A DNA stretch of 50,871 bases from Streptomyces sp. AA1529 (lineage in GTDB: Bacteria; Actinomycetota; Actinomycetes; Streptomycetales; Streptomycetaceae), in contig NZ_ALAP01000060.1 of the NCBI RefSeq assembly GCF_000280905.1, positions 1-50,871 on the forward strand. Direction: 5' to 3'. Below are positions 1 to 14,100 of this stretch, one piece after another (the first letter of the stretch is position 1; each line of letters begins with the position of its first letter). The translations under genes and the position numbers were made by a program. The notes under the pieces were generated by a model. The model worked only from the letters and a program-made list of their open reading frames with translations. It made no database searches and was not told the origin of the DNA.

Positions 1-2
1 AC

Positions 3-2130
3 TTGGTGGCCGACGGGCGGCTCGGCACGGTCGCGATGCGGCTGCCGGACCGGTCGGTCCGGGAGTTGAGCATCGAGGAGGCCGTCGCGGTCGTGGCGGC
101 GGACGTGGCGCGGGAGAAGCTCGACAAGAGCGTCCCGCTGGTGGTGGTCACCCCGTTCGCGACCGCTCATGACCTGCTGCTGCTGCGGATGCTCGCGGGC
201 GAGACCGGCCACCAGGTGTGGGCACACAGCGGGACGATGACCTTCTCCTACGACAGCGGCAGGCTGCGGATGATCGTGCGTGCCGGTCAGTTCGTGGGCG
301 AATGGATCGGGGTGGAGCCCGCCATGGCTCCGGCCCCGGGCGACACACCGCCGGCCGAGGACTGGTACTGGGAGCAGCGCAACCAGGTCATCACCAGCTC
401 GAAGACGGGGCGGCCCCTCGCAGCCGCATCGTTCGATTCCGAGTTGCACGACCCGGGGTTGGACGAGTTCCTCCCCCTGCTCGATCAGCAGAAGACGTTC
501 TGGCACTTCAACCCCGCGACCGGCTCCCGGCTCGCCGAGGAGCCGCTGCCCACCCCGGCGGGCCTCTCCGAGGAGGACGCCGACCATCAAGAGGGGCACG
601 GCAGCCCCGGCGTGCTCCTGCAGTCCCTGTGGCGGGGCGGCTCCGTCGAGGTCGACGGGCAGCGGATCGAGAGCCTGGCCGCCCGCTTCGCCGAGCTGTT
701 CAAGGGACGCTGGCACGGCATGATGCGCTGTTGGGCGGCTGTCGCCCCCGACGTCAGCGCTCCCGGCGGCAGCCGGGGACACGGGGCGTCCGGCCCAGTG
801 CCGTTCGTCGTGGATCCGCTCCGCGACCTCTCCGCGGCACAGCGGACGGCCAACGGCATGCAACGCTATGTGCGCGGTGCCGAAGGCCTCTACGTTGCTC
901 TCAACCGAGGCGGCGAGTGGTCCCACGGTCTGTCCACCGATGCTCGCGGCCGCCGCCGGCGCTGGCAGATCTTCCGCCCCGAGCCGAGTGGTACCCGACT
1001 GGACCCATGGGCCCGGGAGCTGGGGTTGCACACCGGAACCGGCGAGGCGACCGCCGAGGTGCGCGAGCAGGTCCTGGTCCAGCTGCGGGCGCTGAAGCTG
1101 ACGTTCGGCCGGGACGTGGAGGACACGGACGGGTTCCCGGACCTGCTGGCGGGCGTCGCGGCGCTGGAGCGGATGTGGGAGACGGAGTTCGGTGCCGCGG
1201 GTGGCTTCACCCTGGACGCCTTCCGGCGGACCGTCGCGGCTCACCCGCAGGGCCGGCAGGGCGTGGACCGGGCCGGCTACCGCGCCGTGCTGAAGGCCGC
1301 CCGGGAAGCCGCTCCGGACACCGCGCTGACCGCGTTCGCGCCGCTGCCGACGGTGACGGAGGCCGCCGCCTGGCTGACGCGGGAGTGGGGCTCCTACGAG
1401 TCGGCGACCAGGACGGTCCTCCGCCCGGCTGACACCGGCGCGCGGGAGGTCTCCCGGCTGTTCTGGGCGGCGGTCAAGACACACGACGCGCTGCAGGGGC
1501 TCGGCCAGGAGGAGTTGGAGGCCCGCAGCAGCAGGGTGCTGCACCTGGGCGCCCAGGGCGAGACCGCGGACGACGCGCAGGTCGGGAAGATGCGCTCCCT
1601 GCTCACCCGGGCGTTCGCGCGTGGCCGCGACGCCGCGGACCCGGACGTGGCCGCCGCCTACCACCTCGACGAGGGCGGGGTCGTCGAGGAGGGGACGGCG
1701 CTTCCCTCCACCCGGTACACCGACGGCACGTCCGGGGAAGGGCGCGACTTCCGCGACGAGGCGCCGAGTGTGGACCTGACACGGGTCGAGAGCGGGGACG
1801 GCACCCAGGAGCCGGCCCCGTGGATCGGCAAGGACCCGGACGGCAACGACACGCCGCCGCCCTACCTGGTGCGTGCCGTGGTCGACCCGGCCGACACACG
1901 GCACCTCCTCCTCGAATACAGCGGCATGACCCTGCGGGTGACGCACGGCGAGTTCGTCGAGCTCCTCGCCGCGGACCTCGTGCTGCGCGCGAAGGAACTG
2001 CGCACCGACCTGGTGCTGGACATCCCCGAACTGGACCGACTGGTGCCCGGGCTGGCGAGCCGGATCGCGCAGCACCTCGGCCGGCACGTGTGGTCGACCG
2101 CGCTGCCGACCGGCCTCTCCAGAAGCGGCG
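3..2130 (+). repeat. Lonely-Cys module 1
   Basis: Begins inside an alpha/beta unit ending in VWAHSG (His75). The candidate pair is His199 (in GHGSPG) and Cys243 (in MMRCW), 44 residues apart. After the Cys come the shared blocks PFVVDPL and QRTANG, then FRPEP, a helical region, an LHL repeat and a second alpha/beta unit ending VWSTA. All four modules share this order. Confidence 0.75.
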
Positions 2131-5100
2131 GGGACGGCAGCTCGCTGCTCGGCACGCGGCACCCGTCCGGTGCTTCCGGCACCGCCTCCGGCCCGGCCTG
2201 GACGGAGAACGTGCCCGTCGACCCGGCGGAGCCGGTGGAGGCCCCGCGCCCGGTGCCGGACCCGGTGCCCGAACACGCGCCGCTGCCGGGCGAGCCCGCC
2301 GCCGCGCTGCCGCGGCGCCCGGCCCCGACGGCGCCCGCCGCACCGGCCGCCTCCGGGCCGGGAAGCATGGCCGCCACCCGGGTCATCACCCTGGCCAGGA
2401 CGGCGGACGTCTCGCCGGGCCTCACGGCTCGCGGACGCACGGTGACCACGTCGTCCGACGCCGCTTCCACCGTGTCCAAGGCCCCGGAGTCCTCGGATTC
2501 CTCCGTCTTCTCGGGGCCCTCCCGCTCCTCGTCGGCCTCGTCCGAGCCCGGTCCCGACGTGCGAGCGACCGCCCGCAAGGCGGCCATGACCCGGTCCGGC
2601 ACCGGCGAACCGATGCAGGGCCTGGAGATGACCGGCGGTGCGCCGATTCCCGCCCCTGCTCCCGCGCCGCACACCGAGCCGGTCGGCGCCAGGCCGGTGC
2701 GGCCGCTGCCGAAGGCAGTGGTCATGCCGATCGTCGCGGGCTCGGCCACTCCCCAGGGCTCCCCGGCCAACCGGCAGTTGGCGGCCCAGGTGGCCATGAC
2801 CGGGCTGCGCAACCACGCGCTGCGGGTCTCCCTGCCGGAGATCGTCGTCACCGGGTACGGGGCCGACGCGCCACGTGACACCGGCCGCAACCCGTTCCGC
2901 GGCGCGCAGCGGCTCGGGACCGAGCGCGCGGAGGCCGCCCAGGAGGAGTTCCTGCAGCTGCTCGACGAGCAGCTGACGAGCCGGCAGTCCGGTGTGCCGC
3001 ATGAGCTGCGGCTGAAGGCGGCCGATTTCCTGCTGGTGGCCACCGGGCGGGCCCGCGTGCACCAGGGCGACCCGGTGCTGACCGAGCTGGCGGACATGGC
3101 CGGGACCGAGGACATCGAACGGCAGGTGACGATCGAGTTCCAGCACGACCGGGACGCGGCGGCCGTCGAGATGCTGGACGAGCTGCGCCGGACCGACCGG
3201 CGGCTGGACGGCGCACCGCTCGACCTGGACAAGGCGGCGCGGCGGATTCTGCACCTGGCCGACGATGCGGCCGTGAGCGCGGAACAGCGCGCCGAGCTGT
3301 ACGAACTGTGCTGGACCGCGGGGCGGGCGAACCAGGTGACGGGCATGGCGGGGCTGGCCGCCCTGCACCTGGAGCGCGGCCTGGGCGTCCTGGCCCCCGA
3401 CCGCAGGCGCCACTTCCGCAACGCCACCTCGACGCAGCGGCTCCCCGGCCTGAACTGGAGCGAGCAGCAGGTCGCCCACCTGGACACCAGCCGGCTCCGG
3501 CTGCGCGACCGGGACGGGACGCCCGGCTACGCGGAACACTGGAAGACGAGGACACCGTGGCGGCAGCACCCGCGGCCCTATGTCGTGGCGGCCGACATGC
3601 GGGACGGAAAGTTCGCGGTCCGGCTGGACGACGACCGGGAACTGCTCATCGACTTCGAGGAGCTCACCGAGCTGGTGGCACTCGACGTGCGGGCCCGGAG
3701 GCTGCCGCCGGGTACCGAGATCGTGCTGGCCGTCCCCCACGCCGGTGACGGGCTGCTGCACCACGGACCGCGGCGGCTGGCGGACCGGACCGGGATGACG
3801 GTGCACGCGCACAGCGGCGAGGCCCGGCTGACCGAGGCGGAGGGCGCGTCCGCGGTCGTCGTCGTCCGCCACCGGGGCAGGCCGACGGGCGACTGGGTGC
3901 CCAGCCGCCCCGGCCTGGGACTCGACCCGCGCGAGGGCGATCCGCTGGCCGAGTTCCGCCAGGCGCTGACCCAGGCCATCATCAGCCTGCGGACGGGTCT
4001 GCAGATCGGGCGACGCTCCTTCAACGTGCGCAACCTCGTCGACCACAGCTTCGAGGAGTCGAGCCGGCACCTCGACACGATCACGGAGGCCGTGCACTAC
4101 GACCCCGTGACGCAGACGTACTCCGAGCCGTTCACCATGGAGGCGCCCGGCAGCCTGGACGACGCGTTCTTCGAGGACACCCACGGCGATCCGCGCGGGC
4201 TGATCCTCGCCCTGCGCGACGGCCTCACCAGGAATCTGTTCAAGCGCGAGAGCTGGCCCCGGTGGCACCGGCGCAAGAGTGTGACGGAACGGCCCCGCCG
4301 CTGGCTGGACATCCAGGGATGCCAGACGGGTGAGTACCGGGATGTCTCCGTACCGGCCGTGCGGGACGCCAACACCGCCGAGGAGCCGTTCGTCGCGGAT
4401 CCGCTCACCCAGGTCCCCTATGGGCAACGGATCGCGAACGAGCTGGAGATGCCGGTACGCGCCGGCACCGGATCCGGGGCGCTCGAGGAGATCGACGGCC
4501 GCTGGGTCCGGGTGCTGCACACCGACGCGTGGGGCCGCAAGAGCCGGATCGTCATCTTCCTGCCGGAGCCCAAGGGCGCCGAACTGGACAGGCTGGCCGA
4601 GACGGTCGGCTGGCACGACGGCAGGGGTGAGGCGCCCGCGGAGACACGGGCACGGGTGCTGCGCGGGGTGCGGGCACTGCGCCTGGTGTTCGGCTGGAAC
4701 GTCGAGGCTGAGGCGGCCGACCACGGCGGCTATACGGAGCTGCTGCGCGGGTTCGCGGCGCTGGACGACATGTGGCGCGCCGATGACCGGTTCGCCGACG
4801 TGGGCCGGTTCACGATGGACATGTTCCACCGGGTGGTGGCCGCCAGGCCGGAGGGCGGTGCCGATCCGGACGCGGCGGCCTACCGTGCGCTGCTGTCGGC
4901 GGCCCGGGCGCAGCCGCCGGGCACGTCGTTGCGGGACTTCGTACCGGGGCTCCCGGCCGCGGTGGACCGGGCGGTCGCCTGGACGCGGCAACCGGGTGTG
5001 CATCCGCGAGCCGAGGCCGCCGACGTGCTGCGGCGGACCGAGGACCAGGTGGGTCCCGCGGCGCTGTCGCGGCTCTTCTGGGCGCGGGTCGAGGCCGAGG

Positions 5101-8100
5101 AGACGCTGGAGCGGCTCGGAGCGCAGGACGTCGACGCGCTGATCCCGAAGGTGCTCGGCACCGACCCGTCCGTCGCGCCGGACGAGACGCTGCGCGCGAA
5201 CATGCGGGGCGCCTTCACCGCCACGTACGCTGCCGGCTGGAACGGGTCCGACCCCGATGTGGTCGCCGCCTACCGGCTGACGCGGCTGGGGGCCCACGGC
5301 ACGGACACCGAACTGCGGACGGCCAACACCGCCGAGACGCTGGACATGCTGAAGAAGGAGAGCGAGGACAACCGGCGGGCCGGACGTCGCGTCGAGGACT
5401 TCTCCTCCGATCTGTACGACGGGCTGGGACGTGACTTCGGGCCCGAGCCGAAGCCTGCCAGGGTCGACCTGTCCCAGATCCACACACCGAACGGACTCCG
5501 CGACACGAAGTGGATCTCCCCACAGGACAACGTGACGACCTCCCCGAAGCCGGTCCTGGTCCGGGCGGTCACCGACCCGGGCCGTCCGGGCATCTTCCGC
5601 GTCCGGCTGGGCAACGTGGACCACGAGGTATCACTCGGCGTCTTCCTCGAACTGCTGGCGACGGACCGCGAGCTGATGAAGGCCGAGGCCGATGCCCCGA
5701 TCGTGCTCGCGCTGACCGGGCTGGACGCCGATGCCGCGAGGACGGCGAGGCGGTTCGCGGACCGGCTCGCCCGGACGGTGTGGTGGACGCGAGAGCCGGT
5801 GGACCTGTCGGAGACGGGTGACAACGGACTGCCGGTGCTCACGGTGCGCCCCGGCCCGCTCGGGTCGTCCGTGCTCCCGGACGGCGGCTGGCGGCGGACG
5901 CTGCCGCGCCGCCGCGGCCCTCAGGGGGCGCCGTCGTCCGTGCCGCGCTCGGCGGCGTCGTCCGCTCCCGAGACCTCGCGGGGTCCCTCGTCCGCTTCGC
6001 CGACCGCGCCGTCCGTGCCGTCGGACCCGGCACGCGCCGGGGTGCGCGCGGCCCTGGGCGGGGTGACCGCAGACGAGCTGTACGCGCGGGACGTCTTCGA
6101 CCCGGAATCGGAAGCGGAATCCGAGGACGAGGCCGTGCTCTCGGACGACGGCTCTTCCGTCGCCTCGGCGGCGGACACCCTCGCGACCTCGGTGGACGGT
6201 TCCTCCGTCGGCCCGGGCGAGGGGTCCCCGGCCGCCGGCCGCCGGCGGGGGGACCACGGCCGGGAGGAGGCGCTCGGCCGACGTCGGGCACGGGAGCTGA
6301 CCCGCTCCTCGCAAGGGCAGCCGATGCCGGGACTGGGGGCGGCCGCTGCCAGTTCCTCCGCCCCGGTGTCGCCGGTGCCGGCGCCCACGGCGCCGCCCGT
6401 CGCGTCGATGTCGGCCCCGGCGTCGCCCGTCCTGGCACCGACGGTGGCACCGCCGCTCCCGGGAGTCTCGATCCTCCCGCCGCCACGGCCGGTACCGGCC
6501 GCCATGATGGCGCCGTTCGCACCCGCCGGCGAGCAGTTCGCCGACGGGGGGGCCGGTATCGGGAGGTTCGCGCAGCACATGGCCAGGGTCGGGCTGCGCA
6601 ATCACCAGCTCGGGGTGGCGCTGCCGGGCATCGACGTCACGGCGTACGGTGCCGACGCCGTCCGCAGCGGTTCGGACAGGCGATGGCGAGCGGCCGCACA
6701 ACGATCCGGTGAGCGGCGGGCGGACCGGGCCGTCGAGGAGTTCCGGCGCCGTCTGCAGACCGAACTGTGGGACCTCCAGCGCGGGCTGCCGGCCGGGGTC
6801 CGTCCGCTCAGGGCCGACGACTTCATCATCACCTCCCGGGGCGGGATAAGCGTCCCGGACGACGTCTGGGACCGGACGCTGCCGTCGCGGGTCGATCTGC
6901 ACGCGGCGAGGGACCGGCAGGCCACCTTCGAAGTGCTGCTGCCCCCCGAGGCGGAGGCGGTGGAGCTCCTCAACAGGATGCACCGGCGCGACCGGCGCTG
7001 GGACGGGGCGCCGCTGGACCTCAACCATCTCGCCCGGCAGGTGCTGCATCTGGAGCAGGACGCGGTCGTCGACGCCGCGCTCCGCCAGCGGTTGCTGGCC
7101 CTGGTCGGCCGCGCCCTGAAGGCGGGCAGGACCCACGGATTCGCCCAACTGGCGGCCTTCGACCTGGAAGAGCGCGGCGTCCTGGACCCGCGCCGGAAGC
7201 AGCACTTCACCATGGGCGGGGTTCGGATTCCCGGCCTGAACTGGACTCCGATAGAGAGCATCGAGCTGAACACGGCCATCCGGTTCACCCACTGGGAGCT
7301 GGCGGTTCCGTCGGGTACGGCTTCGCCGGTGGGGTCGGTACCCGCCTCGGGCGCCACCTCGCCTGCGGGGGCGGCGTCACCCGCCGGTACGGCGTCGCCT
7401 GCGGGCGCGGCGTCACCCGCCGGTACGGCGTCGCCCACGGTCCCGGCTTCGCCTGCCGGCACGGCCTCGCCCACGGTCCCGGCGTCGCCCACGGGGGCGG
7501 CATCCCCCACGGGCGCGGTGTCCCCGGCTCCCGCGCGCAACACGAGCCAGGAGCCGACGGTCCCCTGGGACGACAGCCCGGCTTCGAGGCCCTACGTGGT
7601 GGCGGGAGTGGGCGGACCCCAGCACGTCGTGGTGAGCCTTCCGGACGGCTCCGAGCTGACCGTCGGTTACGAGGAATTCGTCGAGCTGATCGCGGCCGAC
7701 CCGGCGCTGCGTGCCCTGCCGCCCGACAGCCCGATCGTGCTCGCCGTCCCGGACGCCGGTGCCCTGCTGCTGGACCTGCCCAGGCTGCTGGCCGAGCGGA
7801 CCGGACGGACGGTGTGGGCCCACACCGCGAAGGTGCTGCTCGGCAAGAACACCCACGGTGAGTTCACCGTCGACACGTGGCACGCATGGGGCCGGCGGCA
7901 GGGCGACTGGGTGAAGAGCCTGCCCGGTACGGCATGGGATCCGCGGGACGGCGACGCGCTGGGCTGGTTCCGTCACGTACGGTCCCACGCCGTGATCAGC
8001 AGGACCACCGGTCTGCAGATCGGCCGCTCCTCGCACGACACCTTCGACATGGTGTGGAACGGGTTCGAGGACCAGCAACGGTATCTGGACCAGATCACGA

Positions 8101-11100
8101 CGTTCGTCCATCGCAACCCCGTCACCGGGGAGTACTCCGACGAGCTGCCGCTGCCGGGGCTCGGCGACGAGAGCGACGCCACCCACGAGGACACGCACGC
8201 CGGCCCCGAGGGGCAGCAGCTGATGACACTCGACGGCCGGGGGTTCGTGCTCGCCGGATCCGCGGAACTGCGTGCCTGGTACCGCCGCAAGAGCGTGACC
8301 GGTAGCTGGATCTCGATCGGGGGGTGCTCGGTCGGTGCGTACCTGGACGCGTCCGTGCCGTGGATCAGCAACCTCACCACCCATGTCGAGAAGCCCTTCG
8401 TCCCCGATCCGCTCGCGGAGGAGCCGCAGGGCCAGCGCATCGCGAACGCGGCCCGCAAGGGCGTGCGCGCCGCCACCCGCTCCCAGGGAGTGACGAAACG
8501 GAACGGCAGGTACGTCCGAGTCCTCGATTCGGATGCCTGGGGCCGGCCCGGCGAGTGGCAGTTCTTCCTGCCGGAGCCCGAGGGCGACGAACTTGACCTG
8601 TTGGCCGACGCGGTGGGACGGCACGCCGACACGGAGGATGAGCGGGCATGGGAACGGCTGCGGACACTGCGTGCGGTGCGGGCCCTGCGGCTGACCTTCG
8701 GCCAGGACGTCGAGCGGACGGAGCCGAGAGACGCCTACCTCGGTCTGCTGCGCGGATTCGCGGCACTGGACGACATGTGGGAGGCCGACGACCGGTTCAC
8801 CGGGCTGGGCCTGTTCACGATGGACATGTTCGACCGGGTGGTCGCGGAGCGCCCCGACGGCGGGCCCGGCGCGGATCGGGAGGCCTACCGAAGGGTTCTG
8901 TCCGAGGCCGCGTTCGCCGGACCCGGCGCGACGCTCGCACACTTCGTCTCGGCGCCGCCGGCGGTCGACCACGCCCTGGCGTGGCGGAAGAGCACGGACT
9001 TCGACGCGCAGGCGGCCGTCGCGCTGGACATTCAGCCGGACGAGGTGACGGAAGCGGACCGTTCGCGACTGTTCTGGGCCCGGGTCAAGGCCGAGGAGAC
9101 GCTGCGCGCGCCCGGGGTGGACGTGCCCGGCCTGCTCAGAAAAGTCCTCGGCTATCCCTTGCAGTTGCCACCGACGTACTCGCACGCGCCGCTGTGGACC
9201 GCCTACACCCGGGCTTTCGCCGCCGGACGGGACGCCACCGACCCCGCGGTGGTCGCCGCGCACGAACTGGAGCTGGCCGGCGCGACGGCCGACGACACCC
9301 GCCAGGTCGTCCTGCTGGATGACGGCTGGGGCTCCGGGCGGAACTACGGCCCGGAACGACAGCACAGGCACGTGGAATTGTCCGAGATCCGGACCCCGGC
9401 CGGCCGGGAGCCCGCCAAGTGGGCCGAGGGCCCCCAGCCGCCCAGCCCCCACCTCGTGGTGGCCGACCCCGACCCCGGTGATCCCGACCGCATCGCGGTG
9501 CAGATCGCCGGGGAGAAGCGGCGCGTCACGCTCGACGTCTTCATCGAGCTGGTGGCCGCCGACCGCTCCCTGATGAACCGCGCGGCACACGTCCCGGTCG
9601 TGCTGGCTCTCCCGGAACTGGGACGACTCGCCCCCGCACTCGCGCAGCGGCTGGCCGACCGGCTGGGCCGGGACGTGTGGTGGACGAGCCTGCCGGTGAA
9701 ACTGACCGAGGCCGATTCCGGCGGCCCATCCGTCCTGGAGTTGACGGACGGCCCCGCCGGCTCGCCCGCGCCGACCGTGGACGCCTGGCAGAAGACGCAG
9801 CCGCGGATTCCCGCCCTTCCGGCGGCCACGTCGTCCGGCTCCGCCCCGCAGCCGGTGCCCTCTTCCGCAGGACGTGCGGCCGTCCGTGCGGTGCCGGGCC
9901 CCGGTGTCGCGGCCCCGGACGTCCTCGACGCGCAGGTCCTCGCCCCGGAGAACCCGGACGCATCGTCGGACACGGACGACGCGGCCGCGGCCGTCCCGGA
10001 CTCCTCCGCGGACCCCGCGCGGCGGCGCCCCTCCGCCCCGCCCCTCAAGTCCGCGCTGCGCGCCGAGCCGGCACCGCTGTCGAGCGCCGCGCCGGTCCCG
10101 GCGTCCGCCGGGCCGGTGCTCGCGGCCCCGGTCACCGCACCGGTCGGGAGCACCCCGGCCGCCCCGGCCACCGTGCCGGCGCGCGGCACGGGCACGGTCT
10201 CCGCGCCGCCCGCCCGCTCCTCGGCCACGTTCGTGCCGTTCTGGCGCTCCTCCACCCACCTGTCGCGCAAGGAGTGGTCGTCCATCGAGCAGTCGGCCCG
10301 CCGCGTGGCGCGGGTCGCTGTGGCGCACCGCGAACTGGGGGTCTCCCCTCAGGAGGTCGACATCGTCGGCCACAGTGACGGGTTGCCCGGCACGGCGTGG
10401 GGAGCCGAGCGGATCGGCACGGCGCGGGCGAGGGAGGTGGCCGCCGTCTTCCGGCGGGCTCTGGAGCGGGAGCTGGCCGGGCTCCAGGCGGGTCTCCCGG
10501 CCGGGCAGCGGCCGTTGCGGGCAGCGGACGTCCCGGTGCGGGCCCGGTACGGCGGACGGCGAGGCGCCGAGGGGCCGTCGCGTACCGGCGAAGCCGCGCG
10601 GCACACGGTGATCGACGTGTCCGGACCGTCGGTCGCGGACGCGCGGCACGTGCTGGACGCGTTGGCCGAGGGTGCGGCCGAGCGGTTCGGCAGGCCCCGG
10701 ATGTCGCGCGAGGAACAGGCCCGGCAGGTGCTGCATCTGGCCGGCGACGCCGAGGTGGACCACTCGGTGCTCGGCGCGCTGTACACCCTGGTCGGGCAGG
10801 CGCGGACGGCCGGCCAGGCGGATTCGACGGGTGCGCTGGCCGCCTTCCACCTCGGGCAGCCCGGTGTCCTGGAGCGGCTCGGACTGGCCGCAGCGGGCCG
10901 GACGCGGTACTTCACCCACCGAGGGGAACGCATCCCCGGGCTGAACGGGGGAGAGCAGGCGGTCACCGAGTTCGACATCCTGCGCGCGTCGGCGGACGGC
11001 TCCCTGACGGGAGGCGACGCGCACCAGACGGCCCCCTGGTCCGGTGGGCGGAGCTATCCCGTCTCGGCCGCGCTGCGGGACGGTCTGGTCGGGCTGCGGT

Positions 11101-14100
11101 GGCCGGACGGCGCACTGCGCGAGCAGAGCATCGAGGAGACCGCCGCCGTCGTGCGTGCGGACATGGAACGTGAGGGGCTGGGACACCGCGTCCCGATCGT
11201 GTGGCCCACCCGGATGACGGGGCAGGCCGACCTCGAGCGGATCGAGTTGTTCGCGAACCTCGTCGGCCGCACGGTGTGGGTGCACAGCGGCACAGTGGAC
11301 TTCCGCCCCGGCTCCGACGTGATCCGGGTGGTCCACCAGGAGGGGCGGCCGGAAGGCGACTGGCTGGCCGTCGAGCCCACCGAGCAGCCCGCGCCCGCCG
11401 AGGCGGGTCCGGACTGGGACCGGGAGACGTATCTGCGTCCCGCGGTCGGCAGGCGCAGCCACCGGCGGACCGGCACGAGCTTCTTCTCCCCGGCGGACCT
11501 GGCGGGTGCCCGGGAGGAGTTCAGCCGCGATCTGGCCCGGCAGACCGGGTTCGTGCACTACAACCCGGCCACGGGCGAGATGTCGGAGGAGATTCCGCTC
11601 CGGGGGCCGGCGCTGCAGGGCTCGGAGTACCAGGCCGAGCACCTGTTCGGGCACTCCCTGCCGGGGCGGGTGGCCCAGGCACGGCCGGACGGCACGTACG
11701 GCATGCTCGACGAGGGCGGGATCGAGAGCTGGGCCGCGCGGCTCCTGCGCCGCAGCCGCGCCCGGTGGATCAGTCTGGTGTCCTGCTGGGGCGGGGCCCC
11801 GCTCGACCTCGACGGAGCCCGTGGCCGTACCGGCCGGGGCGAGGCCGCCGGGATGCCGTTCGTCGTCAACCCGCTCCGGCACATCTCCGCGGGCCAGCGG
11901 GCCGCCAACGGCGGACGGCTGCCGGTGCGGGCCCCGGACCACATCCACGCCGTCGTCCGGGACGGCGCGGGCCGGCAGCGGCACGCGCTCTACACCGACG
12001 CGCGCGGGCGGCGCACCCGGTGGCAGTACTTCCGGCCCGAGCCGACCTCGTCGGAGCTGGGCAGACTGGCGCGGATCGCCGGGCTGCACAGCGGTCCCCG
12101 GCCGTCGTCCGAGGCGGTCCGGGAGCGCACCCTGGAGCTGGTGCGCGCACTGAAGATCACCTTCGGCCGCGACGTGGAGGACGCGGCGGACTTCCACCAA
12201 CTGCTGCGCGGCGCCGCGGCCCTGGAGGGCATGTGGCGCAACGACCCGGCACTCGGGGCGTGGGGCCCGTTCACGCTGGACGCCCTCCAGCGGACGGTTG
12301 CGGCGCACCCCGCCGGGCGGCAGGGCGTCGACCAGGCCGGCTACCGCGCGGTGCTGGCGGATGCCACGCGGGCCCGCCCCGACGTCCCGCTGAGCGCCTT
12401 CGTGTCCATGCCCGCCGTGGAGCAGGCCCTCCGGTGGCTGCGCGAGACGGGCGCCGACACGCTGACCGCGCAGGCGCCGGAATCCCCCTTCACCGGGGAG
12501 GACCTGCGCTCCTGGATGTTCTGGGCGCGGGTGAAGACGTACGACGCGCTGGCCGGTGCCGAGGTGGCGGCTGTCGCCCGCAAGGTGCTGCACCTGGGCC
12601 CGGACGAGACCGTGGACGCGGCCCGCGAGGAGGAGCTCCGCCGGGTGCTCACCCGGGCCTTCGCCGAGGGCCGCGCCGCCGCCGATCCGCTCGGGGCCGT
12701 GATGGACCCGGACGTGGCCGCCGCCCACCACCTCCAGCAGGCCGGACTGCTGGGTGAGGCCACCACGGCGGGCACACTCGGCAGCGGCGACGAGACCGGC
12801 ACCGCACGGGACTTCACGGGCCTGCCGGTGCTGCCGGTGGTGGACCTGACGACGGTCGAGGTGAACGGCGCACCGCAGCAGGCCCCCTGGCTCTCCCCGC
12901 GAGAGGAGGAGGTGAGCCGGCCGACGCCCAGCCTGGTCCGGGGCACGCTGGACCGGGCCGACAGGCGCTACTTCCTGCTGACCCTGCCGGACGGGACGAC
13001 GCACCGCGCCCCGCACAGCGAGCTCCCGCACCTGCTGGCCGCCGACCCCGCCCTGCAGGCCCTGGACCTGGCGGTCGACCTCGTGCTGGACGTTCCGGAG
13101 CTGGACCGGTACGCGCCGGGCCTGGCCGACGACCTGGCGCAACTGCTGGGCCGCGGCGTCTGGTCGACGCCCGCCGCGACCGGTCTGCGGCCCAGCGGCC
13201 GGGACGGCAGCTCGGTGCTCACCCTCCGCCCGTCGGAGGGAGACCCGGACACCCCGCTCACCTGGACGCGGAGCGCGCCGCGCGACCCGGCCGAGCCGGT
13301 GTACGCGCCGAGCCCGGTACCGGACCCGCTGCCGGACGCGGCGCCGCTGCCGGACCCGGCCACCGCTGCCGGGCCGCCGGCGATCGCGCCCCTGCCGGAA
13401 CTCCCGGCGCAGGCACGGGTCCCGGCGGCGACGCGCGTCCCGCGGAGCACTGCCCCGGCGGACTCGGAGTGGGACACGTCCGATGGCACGGTGAGCGAGC
13501 CGGAGCCCGCCGCGCCGTCCGGGGACGAGTCGCGGTCGTCGGCCTGGGTGCACGACGCGCTGGTGGCCTCCGATCCGGCCGGGAACGAGCAGCGGGACAC
13601 CGACCCCGAGACCGTCGGCACGCCGCCACCCACCGGCGGGCGAACCGGACAGGGCCCCGGCCGGGACCGGGCGCCCGGCCGCGGACCGGTCACCGTTCCC
13701 GAGGACGACAGCGACTCCGGCTTCGAGGCCGACTCGGAGGCGGACTCCGAGATCGGCTCCGACTCCGAGTCGGACTTCGAGCCGGCCCCCGAGCCGCCGG
13801 AGCCCGTCTCCGAGCCGGTTGCCGGGTTCGAGTCGGACTCCGGTTCCGACTACGAGCGTGCCGTCTCCGAGCCGGACTCCGGCTCCGAGCCGGGCTCGGC
13901 CCCGGACTACGAGCCCGCCTCCGGGTTCGAGTCGGACTCCGGCTCCGAGCCGGTCCCCGAGTCCCGGCCGGCCGCCGAATCGGCGGCGGAGTCCGGGTCG
14001 GAAGACGGAGACGACACGGATGCGTCCTCCGAGGCGGACACGCTCTCCGAAACCGGCTCCGATTCCGACGGGTTCTCCACCTTCGTCGCGAACTTCGGCC

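Noticed and set aside
3..5. TTG at the left edge as the true start of the giant gene
   Set aside because: The frame is already inside a module unit at base 3, so the start is upstream of the window.
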